DNA of 64,000 bases, taken from Methylobacterium tardum. Its GTDB lineage: Bacteria; Pseudomonadota; Alphaproteobacteria; Rhizobiales; Beijerinckiaceae. Below the pieces are notes generated by a model. The model was not told the DNA's origin. It did no database searches and saw only the letters and a list, made by a program, of their open reading frames with translations. The stretch lies in assembly GCF_023546765.1 (NCBI RefSeq), contig NZ_CP097484.1, positions 4,471,501 through 4,535,500 on the forward strand. The letters run 5' to 3'. The position numbers were made by a program, and so were the translations under genes. Each line of letters opens with the position of its first letter. Position 1 is the first letter of the stretch. Below, in pieces: positions 44,630 through 53,589 of the stretch.

Positions 44630-47600
44630 TCAGAGCACAGCCTGGTAATTTCGCAGCGGTGCCTCGACAACGCAGCGCAGGCCCTCGGGCGGGTAGGTCA
44701 GGCTGATCCTGCCATCGACCGCGTTCGCAAGGCCGCGCTCGATCAGCCGTGATCCGAACCCCTTGCGCGATGGCGGCGAGACCGGCGGACCGTTCCGTTC
44801 GATCCAGGAGATGACGAGCACGGGTCCTGCGCCCCCTCGGTTAGGGTCCAGCCGACGTCGACGCGGCCGCCCGGCACCGACAGGGCCCCGTACTTGGCCG
44901 CGTTGGTCGCGAGCTCGTGCACCATCAGGGCCAGGGCTAGCGCCGCTCTTCCGCCGATCTCGACCCGCGGCCCGCGGTAGCCGATCCGGCCGCTGTCGTC
45001 GTCCTGGAGGCCGACGCCGCCGCGGACGACCCGTTCCATGTCGGCATGCTCCACCGCGCCCCCGAGCAGCAGGTCGTGAGCCTTGCCGAGGGTGACCAGG
45101 CGGTCGGCGAGTACCTCCTTGGCGGCTTCGACGTCGGTGGCCCCGCGCAGGGTGTTGGCGGCGATGGCCTGGACCATCGCCAGCAGGTTCTTCATGCGGT
45201 GGCTGAGCTCGTTGTTGAGCAGGTCGCGCTGCTCCTCGGCCCGCTTGCGCGCGTCGATGTCAGAGACGGCCGCGACCGCGCCCTCGACCGACCCGTCCGG
45301 TCCCGGCACCGGGACCGCGACGATGTCGATCCACGCGTCGGTGCCGTCATCGCGGCGATAGCGCGCCTGTAACTCGGCCCGCGCCTCGCCGCCGCGGATC
45401 ACCCGGGCGAGCGGGTACTCCCCGGGCTCGACCGGCCGGCCGTCGGCGTGGAACGCGCGCCACTCGCGATAGGCGTCGACGTCCGGGGACGGCAGCACCG
45501 GGTGGCCGAGGATCTCCTCGATGCGGGAGTTGCCGCCGACGATGCGCCCGGATGGTGCCTCGGCGAACAGGATGCCGACCGGCACCGTCTCCAGGATCGA
45601 GCGCTGGCTGGCCTCGCTCGCCCGCAGGGCGTCCTCGGTGCGCTTGCGCGCGGTGATGTCGTTGAACAGGATCGCGACCTGATGCGAGCCGGGCTCGCCG
45701 AACGGGTAGGCGTAGACCTCGAACCAGCGGTTCCCGAGGGCGCTCGCGACCTGCTCGAACCGCTCAGGGGCGCCGCCGCGCGCGATCCGGTCGTAGATCT
45801 CGAACCAGTGCTCCTCATGGTCCGCGGCGAGCTCGCGCATCCACCGGCCGAGCACGTCCTTGAGCCCGGACTGGCGCTCGAAGGCCGGGTTCGCCTCTAG
45901 GAAGCGGTAGTCGAGCGGCCGTTCGTCCGGGTTCGCCTTCACCTCGGCGACGCAGAAGCCCGCGTCGATGCTGTCGTAGAGGTCGCGATAGCGCCTCTCG
46001 CTGGCGGCGAGCGCCTCCTCGGCCCGCCGGCTAGAAGTGATGTCGCGCGAGACGGCCAGCAGCCGCGAGACCGCGCCGTCGCCACCGAGGATCGGCGTGA
46101 CCTGCACGTCCCACCACTTGCGCGTGCCCTTCAGCGTGCACGCGGGGCCTGTGAAGCGACCGATGCCGCCGGCGAGCGCCGCGTCGACGGCCGCCCTTGC
46201 GTCTGCCCGGCCCCGACCTTCCCAGAACTCCGTCCAGTCGCTGCCGGCGACCCCGTCGAAGTCGTCGACCTCCATGACGCGCCGGCCGCCCTCGTTCATG
46301 AAGCCGAGGCGGGCCTGCAGGTCGAGCACCTTGATGCAGTCGGCGGAGGAATCGAGCACGCCGCGCAGGAAGGCCTCGCTGTCCTGGAGACGCGTGGCGG
46401 CCTCGCGCTGCTCTGTGCGGTCGCGCAGGATCTTGAGGAAGCCGATGGCCTCCCCCGCCTCGTCGCGCAGCGCCATCATCTCGCCGTTGGCCCAGAAGCG
46501 GGTGCCGTCCTTGCGGATGTGCCAGCGCTCGTCGATGCCGCGCCCCTGTTCGAGCGCGGCCCGCATCTCCTTGGCGGCGATGCCGCTCGCCCGGTCCTCG
46601 GGCGTGAAGAACACGTCGGCTGGCCGCTCGACCATCTCAGCCGGCTCCCAGCCGAGGATGCGGGTGGCGCCCTCGTTCCAGTCCTCCACGTGCCCGTCGA
46701 GGTCCATGACGATGATGGCGTAATCGATGGCGCTGTTGAACACCGCCTTGTAGCGGTCCTGGCTGGCCCGGACGCTCTGGCGCGCCTCGGCCTCGCCCGC
46801 CTCCGCCAGGCCGGCTGCGACCGTGCCGGCGAACAGGCGCGCCGCGTCGAGGTCCCCCTTCGTGAACGCGTTGGCGCGGCTCGCCTGCAGCTTGAGCACG
46901 CCGATGGTCGTGTCGCCCCTGAGGACCGGCGCGCACAGGGCTGCCCGTGTGCCAAGGGTCTTCAGCATGTCGTGCTTGGCGCGCGGATCGAGCGTGGCGT
47001 CCGGGGTGGACACGGCCTCGCCCGAGGTGAACGCCCGCCCGGACAGGCTGCCGGCCACTGGAATGCGCACGCCCGCGTGCGGGGCGAGGTTGCCGCGCAC
47101 GCTCCGGTAGACCAGGGCGTCGCCCTCGCGGATCGCGATGACGCCGCCCTCAGCCCGGGGCACGGCCTTCATGGCCCCGGCCAGAAGGGCGTCGAAGCTC
47201 GCGTCGAGGTCGCCGCGCGCCCGGCTCACGGCGGCCTGGGCCTCGATCAAGGCCTCCTGCCGCACGAGGGTCTCGCGGTACTCGTCCAGGGCCTCGTCCC
47301 GTAAGCGCAGGGCCTTGCGCATCTCCATCTGCCCGAGGACTTGTCCCGCCAGCTTGCGCAGGGCGGACGCCTGGGCCGGGGTCAGGCCCTCCGGCCGCGG
47401 CTCCCGGTCGATGACGCACAGGGTGCCGAGGCACTCGCCCCCCGGCGCTATCAGGGGCGCCCCCGCGTAGAAGCGGATGAAGGGGTCGTCGGTGACCAGC
47501 GGGTTGGCCCGGGTGCGGGGATCCTTCGTCAGGTCCGGGATCACCAGCAGGTCGGGTTCGGCGAGCGCGTGAGCGCAGACGGACTGTTCGAGCGGTGTCT

Positions 47601-47814
47601 GGCACGGCTCGAATCCGGCCTTCGCCTTGAACCACTGGCGCTCGCCCGCGACGAGGCTGACCAGGGCGACGGGCGTGCCGCAGACCAGGGCGGCGAGGTC
47701 GGCGATGTCGTCGAAGCCCTGCTCAGGCGGCGTATCGAGGATGCCGTAGGTCGCGAGCGCGCCGAGGCGCTCCCGGTCAAAGACCCCGGCGGCCGGCGAG
47801 AGTGCCGCGTTCAT
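44630..47814 (-). CDS. Multi-sensor HWE histidine kinase (GAF-GAF-PAS x4), one frame break
   Basis: About 1,061 residues after one base is added to the GGG run near 44822, which joins TLTEGAQDP to VLVISWIERNGPPV. Domains in order: GAF (about 20-165), a second GAF (about 195-340), four PAS domains (350-860), then the HWE core with histidine in NELSHRMKNLLAMVQAIAAN and the HATPase ALALMVHELATNAAKYGALS. All soluble. It starts inside the stop of the Crp/Fnr gene (ATGA), so the two are coupled. HWE kinases of this class commonly act in light, redox or general stress signalling. Confidence 0.9.
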
Positions 47815-48635
47815 CGGGCCGCCTCCTGCGGGCCGGGTGGACAGTTCTCGGAGCGTGAGGAGGGCTCACTCGAAACCGCGGTCGCCTCGACCGCGAGGAT
47901 CTCGCCGTCCGGGGTGGAGACCGCGCCCATGACGGACATGAAATGGCGCCGGACGCGGGCATGGCATTCGCAGCAGGCCGCCTCGGCGCGTGTTCGGTCG
48001 AGCAGGTGTATGCGACCCCGGCCGACGACGATCAGCCCCTGGTCCTGCAGCGTGCCGAGGACGCCGGTGAGGTAGCTGCGGCCGACGCCGAGCATGCTCG
48101 CGAGCATGTTCTGGGTTACCGGCAGCGCGTCCGTCCCGAGCCGATCCTGCAACGACAGCAGCCAGCGGACGACCCGCTGCTCGATGGGGTGGGCGGCGTT
48201 GCAGGCGACCGACTGCAGGATCTGGGCGAGCAGGCAGTCGGCGTAACGCACGAACAGGTCGTCGAGGGTCGGCGATGCACGCTTCGCCTCACGCAGGCGG
48301 TCCGCATCCATGCGCAGGACCGCGCCTTCGATCTGGACTACGCACCGGGTGAAGGCGGGCAGGTAGCCCTGGCTGACCACGCCGCCGATTGCGCCCTCAT
48401 GGCCCACGGTGGCGGTCTCGACCGTCCGGCCGCCGCGCAGCGGCACGATCAGGGCGGCGATGGTGCGGTGGAGCGGGAAGGTGACCTGCGAGACGTCGTC
48501 GTCGACCTCGAACAGGACCGTTCCGCGCGGGCACTCGGCCAGCACCAGGTGCGGGGCCAGGAGCGCGCGGTCCCGTGCGCCGAGGGCGTCGAGGAGCAGG
48601 TTGCCCTCGAACGGGATGGAGTTGTGCGAAGGCAT
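47811..48635 (-). CDS. Crp/Fnr-family transcriptional regulator
   Basis: 274 residues from ATG 48635 (MPSHNSIPFEGNLLLDALGA). A cyclic-nucleotide-binding-like domain spans about 20-140; the helix-turn-helix near 190-210 reads LPVTQNMLASMLGVGRSYLT. The cAMP-contact residues of Crp are not conserved. A C-terminal tail carries CCECHARVRRH, a cysteine/histidine cluster that might sense redox or bind metal. It is the first gene of a coupled pair with the large HWE kinase. Confidence 0.88.
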   Translation of the reverse strand: MPSHNSIPFEGNLLLDALGARDRALLAPHLVLAECPRGTVLFEVDDDVSQVTFPLHRTIAALIVPLRGGRTVETATVGHEGAIGGVVSQGYLPAFTRCVVQIEGAVLRMDADRLREAKRASPTLDDLFVRYADCLLAQILQSVACNAAHPIEQRVVRWLLSLQDRLGTDALPVTQNMLASMLGVGRSYLTGVLGTLQDQGLIVVGRGRIHLLDRTRAEAACCECHARVRRHFMSVMGAVSTPDGEILAVEATAVSSEPSSRSENCPPGPQEAAR

Positions 48636-48984
48636 GGGCGCGAACCACGGGAACGTTCGAGGTTGTCCCCTCCGCGACCCTTGCCACGACCGCCGTGCGT
48701 TCACAACACGACAATAGCCGGATCTTGGACCGACACGTCGATTTGTCCGGGGCCCGCATTTCCGGGGCTGTCCCGCTTGAGGCCCGCGATCCAGACATCA
48801 TCCTGAAGCACGTCGCCATTATCCGGCGCCGATTGTCCGGCGGTGCGGGCTTCATGGACCAAGCCCGCCAACCCGAAGTGTGATCACCGGCGGATCCGCC
48901 GGCCCTGAAAACGGCTGTTGGCGGTCGAGGAGCGGAGGGTCGCGAGCCCATGGCAGGAAGCGTTCGTTTCACGGCGTCGCGATC
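48636..48984. other. Intergenic region, no gene seen
   Basis: About 350 bases between the divergent Crp/Fnr and iron-permease genes. It has several TCCGG-type short repeats but no recognisable promoter box or gene. Confidence 0.45.
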
Positions 48985-49440
48985 ATGAGGTCGCCGAAAA
49001 GCTTCGCGAACTTCTCGTCCAGCGTGGCGCGAGCCTCGGGCCGGCCACTCACCTTCGCGGCCAGCATAGCGGTGATCCTGGCCTGGGCCGTCAGTGGTCC
49101 GCTCTTCGGCTTCTCGGACACATGGCAGTTGCTGATCAACACCGGCACGACCATCGTGACGTTCCTGATGGTGTTCCTGATCCAGAACACCCAGAACCGC
49201 GACGGCGCCGCCATCCAGGCCAAGCTCGATGAGCTCATCCGGGCGAGCGCGGCCCACAATCGCTACATCGGCATCGAGGGACTGACGGAGGAGGAGCTCG
49301 ACGACCTGCGCGCCCGCTGCGCGAGCCGGGCCGCCCGGGACATGCCTGCGGAGCTGCTCGACGCGGCCGACCGTGCGGAGGACGAGGCAGACCGGAAGGC
49401 GCGCGCGGCGGCGGCTCGGGCTGTCGGCTCGACGTGCTGA
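48985..49440 (+). CDS. Low-affinity iron permease family protein
   Basis: 151 residues. Two membrane helices, PLTFAASIAVILAWAVSGPL and LLINTGTTIVTFLMVFLIQN, are followed by TQNRDGAAIQAKLDELIRAS, the conserved pattern of the low-affinity iron permease (PF04120) family. The C-terminal 60 residues are a charged coil. Bacterial members are of unknown function despite the name from fungal Fet4. Confidence 0.82.
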   Translation: MRSPKSFANFSSSVARASGRPLTFAASIAVILAWAVSGPLFGFSDTWQLLINTGTTIVTFLMVFLIQNTQNRDGAAIQAKLDELIRASAAHNRYIGIEGLTEEELDDLRARCASRAARDMPAELLDAADRAEDEADRKARAAAARAVGSTC

Positions 49441-49546
49441 CCGGACTGAGGGCGGGGGCTCGGATAAGGGACGTCGGCAGCGTACGCCGGCATCCGGAAC
49501 CTGAGTGTGCCTGCCGCTCCCTGCCCCTAGCGAGACGACGGAGCCT

Positions 49547-49571
49547 GCAACGTCCCGGCCGCCGCCACGTT
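49547..49571 (+). promoter_or_regulatory. Near-consensus EcfG-type promoter
   Basis: GCAAC at 49547-49551, a 16-base spacer and CGTT at 49568-49571: one mismatch from GGAAC-N16-CGTT. The start of the small stress gene is 33 bases downstream. Confidence 0.4.
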
Positions 49572-49604
49572 TCACCACGACCTGCCCGTGGGAGGAAGCG
49601 GCAC

Positions 49605-49811
49605 ATGTCCAAGCTGACGACTGAGGACCGCGACGAGATCCCGAAGGACAAGTACGCCCTGCCGGAGAAGCGCAAGTATCCCATCGAGGACAAGGCGCAC
49701 GCGCGCAACGCCAAGGCGCGCGCCGCCCAGCAGGAGAAGGCCGGCAACCTTTCCAAGGCCGACCGGAAGCGCGTCGATGCCGCCGCAGACAAGGTGCTAG
49801 ACGAGGACTAG
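49605..49811 (+). CDS. Small DUF6582-like protein
   Basis: 68 residues, very charged (MSKLTTEDRDEIPKDKYALP). The motif KYPIEDKAHARNAKARAA resembles the DUF6582 family of small bacterial proteins whose core is F-P-I-E-D-K-x-H-A. GGAGGA precedes the start. Function unknown; often seen with stress genes. Its TAG stop uses the first base of the IS element that follows; without the IS the stop would also be TAG, so the protein is unchanged. Confidence 0.7.
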   Translation: MSKLTTEDRDEIPKDKYALPEKRKYPIEDKAHARNAKARAAQQEKAGNLSKADRKRVDAAADKVLDED

Positions 49812-50649
49812 GTCGCGAACCCATAACGGCTGGCACGGTTGAGGTGCGGCGCTGTTAGCCCTCTGAGCAGGAGGGACTTGGATGGCGCGGTTTGACCTGA
49901 CGGACGCGGAGTGGGCGGTGATCGAGCCGCTGTTGCCGACGGACGTGCGCGGCAAGGAGCGCGTGGATGACCGGCGGGTGCTCAACGGCATCTTCTGGCG
50001 GCTGCGCACGGGCGCACCCTGGGCCGACATCCCGGCGCGCTACGGCCCGCATACGACCTGCGGCAACCGCTTTCGACGCTGGCGCAAGCGCGGCATCTGG
50101 GATCGGCTTCTGGACGCCGTGTCAAAGGCTTACGAGGGCGACCTGCAGATGATCGACGCCACCAGCGTGCGGGTGCACCAGCACGCCGCCTGCGCCCAAA
50201 AAAAGACGGCCGATCCGGTGGCATGGGTCGCTCGCGCGGCGGCCTGACGAGCAAGATCCACGCGCTGGTGGATGCCGAGGGCCGTCCCGTGGCCCTCAAG
50301 ATCACGGAAGGCCAAGCGCATGACGGGCGTTCGGCGGCCGACATGCTGGGCGGGTTGGGTGCAGGTCAGATCCTGCTGGGTGACCGGGCCTACGACAGTG
50401 ACGCGCTGCGAGCACAGATGGCCGAGCAGGGGGCGTGGGCAAACGTGAGGCCGATGCCCAACCGCAAGCAGGTGCTGGCCTTCAGCCCGTTCCTGTACAA
50501 GTACCGCAACCTGGTTGAGCGCTTCTTCAGCAAGATCAAGCACTTCCGAGCCGTCGCCACGCGCTACGACAAGGATCCCGACAACTTCCTGGCAAGCGTC
50601 AAACTCGCAGCCCTGCGTGTCTGGCTGCGTGCCTTATGAGTCCGCGACC
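49811..50649 (+). mobile_element. IS5-family element, IS427 group, 839 bp
   Basis: Both ends begin GGTCGCG(A/G)AC(C/T)CATAA in inverted orientation (left at 49811, right ending 50649). The element is flanked by a TA duplication (49809-49810 and 50650-50651) in a CTAG target, the hallmark of the IS427 group. One transposase is coded in two frames. Confidence 0.88.
49882..50639 (+). CDS. IS427-group DDE transposase, two frames joined by -1 slippage
   Basis: Frame one begins MARFDLTDAEWAVIEPLLPT and carries the first catalytic Asp in QMIDATSVRVHQHAA. Frame two carries GLTSKIHALVDAEG, the second Asp in LLGDRAYDSDALR and the last Glu in YRNLVERFFSKIKHFRAVAT. They join by a -1 shift at a run of seven A at 50198-50204, the programmed slippery site usual in this group, giving about 252 residues. 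All three DDE residues are present, so it may be active. Confidence 0.88.
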
Positions 50650-50929
50650 TAGCCTCCCGTCCCGCCGCTCGTCGCGGATTGGTCCCGTCCTCCAGCGCGA
50701 GGGCGGCAGGGACGCCCCGGGTCATGGATTGCCGCTCGGATGGACGCACACCTCAGCCAGGCGCGCGGACGCATCCCGTCCGCCATGTGCGCGACCGGGG
50801 CCTCCCCGGCCGCGGCGATGCCTTCCGTCCAGAGATAACCGATTCGTGCGGCATGGCTCCACGGCCACGCCTGCTATCGATGCCGTCCTGTCTGGTTTAG
50901 ACCCCGTGGGACGAGAGAGGAACGTTCGG

Positions 50930-51808
50930 ATGGCCATGGATGGTGTCGGGGTCCTGAGCAGGACCGTCGCGGAGGACGAGGCCGGTATCCTCGACGCCTG
51001 GCTTGGGCACCTCAAGGAGGGCGGGTCGATGCAGACCGGCCGCATCCGCGAGGCCGAGCTCCAGACCCAGGCGAGAACCGTGCTCGGGCAATTCCGGGAC
51101 GCCCTCGCCAGCGGCGGCGCCGACGCGAATGGCGAGGCCTACGCGCCCCTGCGCGAGACGCTGGCCGACATCTCGCGCTCCCGGGCGCTCCAGGGCTTCA
51201 CGCCGACCGACACCGCCAACTTCGTGCTGTCCCTCAAGGAGCCGGTCTTCGAGGCCTTGCGGCGGACTTGCGGGACGGACGCTTCCGAGCTGGCGTCCGG
51301 TCTCTGGGTGACAGGCAAGGTGCTCGACCAACTCGGCCTGCACACCATGGAGGTCTTCCTGGCGAGCCGCGAGGAGGTGATCGGGCGCCAGGGACAGGAG
51401 ATCGCCGAGCTCTCCACCCCGGTCATCAGGCTCTGGGACGGCATCCTCGCCCTGCCGCTGATAGGTACCCTCGACAGCGCCCGGACCGGCGTCGTCATGG
51501 AGAACCTGCTCCAGGCCATCGTCGACGAGCAGGCCGAGATCGCCATCATCGACATCACCGGAGTGCCGACCGTCGACACGCTGGTCGCCCAGCATCTCCT
51601 CAAGACCGTCGCCGCCGCCCGCTTGATGGGGGCCGATTGCATCATCTCCGGCATCCGTCCGCAGATCGCCCTGACCATGGTGCATCTCGGGGTCGAATTG
51701 AACGTCGTCTCGAAGGCGACGCTCGCGGACGCCTTCGCGGTCGCCCTGAGACGGACCGGTCGCAAGGTGGTGCGCCAGCAGACGGCGCAGGCTGACGAGC
51801 GTCGCTGA
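50930..51808 (+). CDS. rsbR: RsbR-like stressosome protein (RsbRD-STAS)
   Basis: 292 residues from ATG 50930. An N-terminal helical RsbRD-type domain (about 1-160; IREAELQTQARTVLGQFRDA) leads to a STAS domain (about 170-285) with IAIIDITGVPTVDTLVAQHL and CIISGIRPQIALTMVHLGVE. The two phospho-sites of RsbR are seen as threonine in VDT and serine in IISGIRP. It should co-assemble with the RsbS homologue downstream. Its stop is followed after three bases by rsbS. Confidence 0.9.
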   Translation: MAMDGVGVLSRTVAEDEAGILDAWLGHLKEGGSMQTGRIREAELQTQARTVLGQFRDALASGGADANGEAYAPLRETLADISRSRALQGFTPTDTANFVLSLKEPVFEALRRTCGTDASELASGLWVTGKVLDQLGLHTMEVFLASREEVIGRQGQEIAELSTPVIRLWDGILALPLIGTLDSARTGVVMENLLQAIVDEQAEIAIIDITGVPTVDTLVAQHLLKTVAAARLMGADCIISGIRPQIALTMVHLGVELNVVSKATLADAFAVALRRTGRKVVRQQTAQADERR

Positions 51809-51811
51809 CCG

Positions 51812-52213
51812 ATGGACCGCATCCCGATCCTTAAGCTCGGTGCCGCGCTCATCGTCACCATCCAGGTCGACATGCACGACCGCCTCGCCCTCGCCCTTGA
51901 GGAGGACCTCACGGCGATGATCGCGCGCACCGGCGCGCGGGGTGTGCTCATCGAGATCTCGGCGCTGGAGATCGTCGATTCCTTCATCGGGCGCATGCTG
52001 GTGAGCATTGCCGCGGTCTCGCGCGTGCTCGACGCCGAGACCGTGGTCGCGGGGATGCGCCCGGCAGTCGCCATAACGCTGGTCGAGCTCGGGCTGGAAC
52101 TCACGGGCATCAAGACCGCGCTCAACGTCGAGCGCGGCATGGCGCTGATCCAATCCCGGCTTTCGGAAGAGGACGACGGCCTCGGGGGCGACCGTGACGG
52201 TCTCGAAGACTGA
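51812..52213 (+). CDS. rsbS: RsbS-like STAS protein
   Basis: 133 residues, a single STAS domain. IPILKLGAALIVTIQVDMHD opens it and ALEIVDSFIGRMLVSIAAVS holds the serine that RsbT phosphorylates in stressosomes. ETVVAGMRPAVAITLVELGL is the second family motif. The C-terminal tail is acidic. The end overlaps the rsbT start by 20 bases. Confidence 0.92.
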   Translation: MDRIPILKLGAALIVTIQVDMHDRLALALEEDLTAMIARTGARGVLIEISALEIVDSFIGRMLVSIAAVSRVLDAETVVAGMRPAVAITLVELGLELTGIKTALNVERGMALIQSRLSEEDDGLGGDRDGLED

Positions 52214-52598
52214 GACCCTCCCCATCCGCTCAGGCGACGACGTCGTGCGCGTGCGTCAGCGCGTGCGGACCCTCGCCGTCGAGATCGGGCTGGGCATCGT
52301 CGACCAGACCAAGATCGTCACGGCGGCGAGCGAGCTCGCGCGCAACACCCTCGACTACGGCGGCGGGGGCGACGTTCGCGCCGAGATCGTCCAGGCCGGC
52401 TTGCGGAAGGGCCTGCGCCTGACCTTTGAGGACCAGGGCCCCGGCATCGCCGACATCGAGCAGGCGATGACGGACCACTACACCTCCGGCGGCGGCCTTG
52501 GGCTTGGTCTGGGCGGAGCGAAGCGCCTCTCGAACGAGTTTCACATCGAGTCCTCTCCGGGCGCCGGAACGCGCGTGATGATCGCCCGATGGAAATGA
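52194..52598 (+). CDS. rsbT: RsbT-like serine kinase
   Basis: 134 residues from GTG 52194. A minimal HATPase of the RsbT type: N-box AASELARNTLDYGGGG, G1 box FEDQGPGIADIEQA, and the lid GGGLGLGLGGAKRLSNEF. It should phosphorylate RsbS/RsbR and leave the complex to act on a downstream target. It starts inside rsbS and ends inside the next gene, so translation is coupled. Confidence 0.92.
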   Translation: MTVSKTETLPIRSGDDVVRVRQRVRTLAVEIGLGIVDQTKIVTAASELARNTLDYGGGGDVRAEIVQAGLRKGLRLTFEDQGPGIADIEQAMTDHYTSGGGLGLGLGGAKRLSNEFHIESSPGAGTRVMIARWK

Positions 52599-53589
52599 GC
52601 ATGGACCGGGTGGTCGTGACCGAGGCGAGCCAAGTGGCGGAGGCTCGGCGTCGGGCGATGGCCCGCGCCCAGGCCATGGGCTTCGGCGAGACCGCGGGCG
52701 GGCGCGTGGCGCTCGTCGTGACCGAGCTCGCCACCAACATCGTCAAGTACGGCGTGCCGGGCGAGATCCTCGTCGGCACCTACGAGGACGGGACCGGATC
52801 GGGTGTCGAGGTCCTGGCCCTCGACAAGGGGCCGGGCCTATCGGACCTTGGCTCGGCCCTGCGCGACGGACACTCCACGGGCGGGAGCGCCGGCGAGGGC
52901 CTCGGCGCCGTACGGCGTCTCTCCGACGCCTTCGACATCGTGTCCCGACCCGGCTCGGGCACCGCGGTGCTGGCGCGCTTGTCCGGCGAACGCGCCCCTA
53001 GGACGCTGCCAGCCTTCGGCGTGGTGACCGTGCCACTGAGGGGGAGACCGCCAACGGCGACGCCTACGCGATTTGCGAGCGGGCCGACGGCTGGACGGTC
53101 ATGGTGGCGGACGGCCTCGGTCACGGACCGGAGGCGGCCAAGGCGTCGCAGGAGGCGGTCCGCGTCTTTCGAAGGCACCAGGACCGCGGGCCCTCGACCA
53201 TCCTGTCGGCCGTGCATGCGGGCCTTGGGCACACACGTGGCGGTGCCGTCTCCGTCGCGCGTTACGCGCGAAACGACGGGATCCTCACGTTCACGGGCAT
53301 CGGTAACGTCCTGGGAGTCATCGTCTCCGGAGAGGCGACGAAGCGTACGGTCAGCCTTGCCGGCACTGCCGGGCATGCCGCGCGGCGCATCCAGGAATTC
53401 GAGTACCCGATGCGGCCGGACGGCCTGTTCCTGCTGTGCTCGGACGGGATCGCCACGGGGTTCTCCATCGACGGCTACCCGGGCTTGGCCGCGGCGCATC
53501 CGAGCCTCGTGGCGGGGGTGGTCTTCCGCGACTTCGCCCGGGCCCGGGACGACGCCACCGCCCTGGTGGTGCGGGGCGGCGCGCCATGA
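52589..53589 (+). CDS. HATPase-PP2C (SpoIIE-like) fusion, RsbX role, one frame break
   Basis: About 333 residues after one G is added to the run at 53040-53044, which restores LRGETANGDAYAICERADGW. The first 135 residues are a second RsbW/RsbT-like HATPase (VVTELATNIVKYGVPGEILV, GLGAVRRLSDAFDI). The rest is a PP2C/SpoIIE phosphatase with the metal-binding MVADGLGHGPEAAKASQEAV and LFLLCSDGIATGFS. In Bacillus a separate RsbX removes phosphate from RsbS/RsbR; here the activity is fused to an ATPase domain. Confidence 0.87.
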
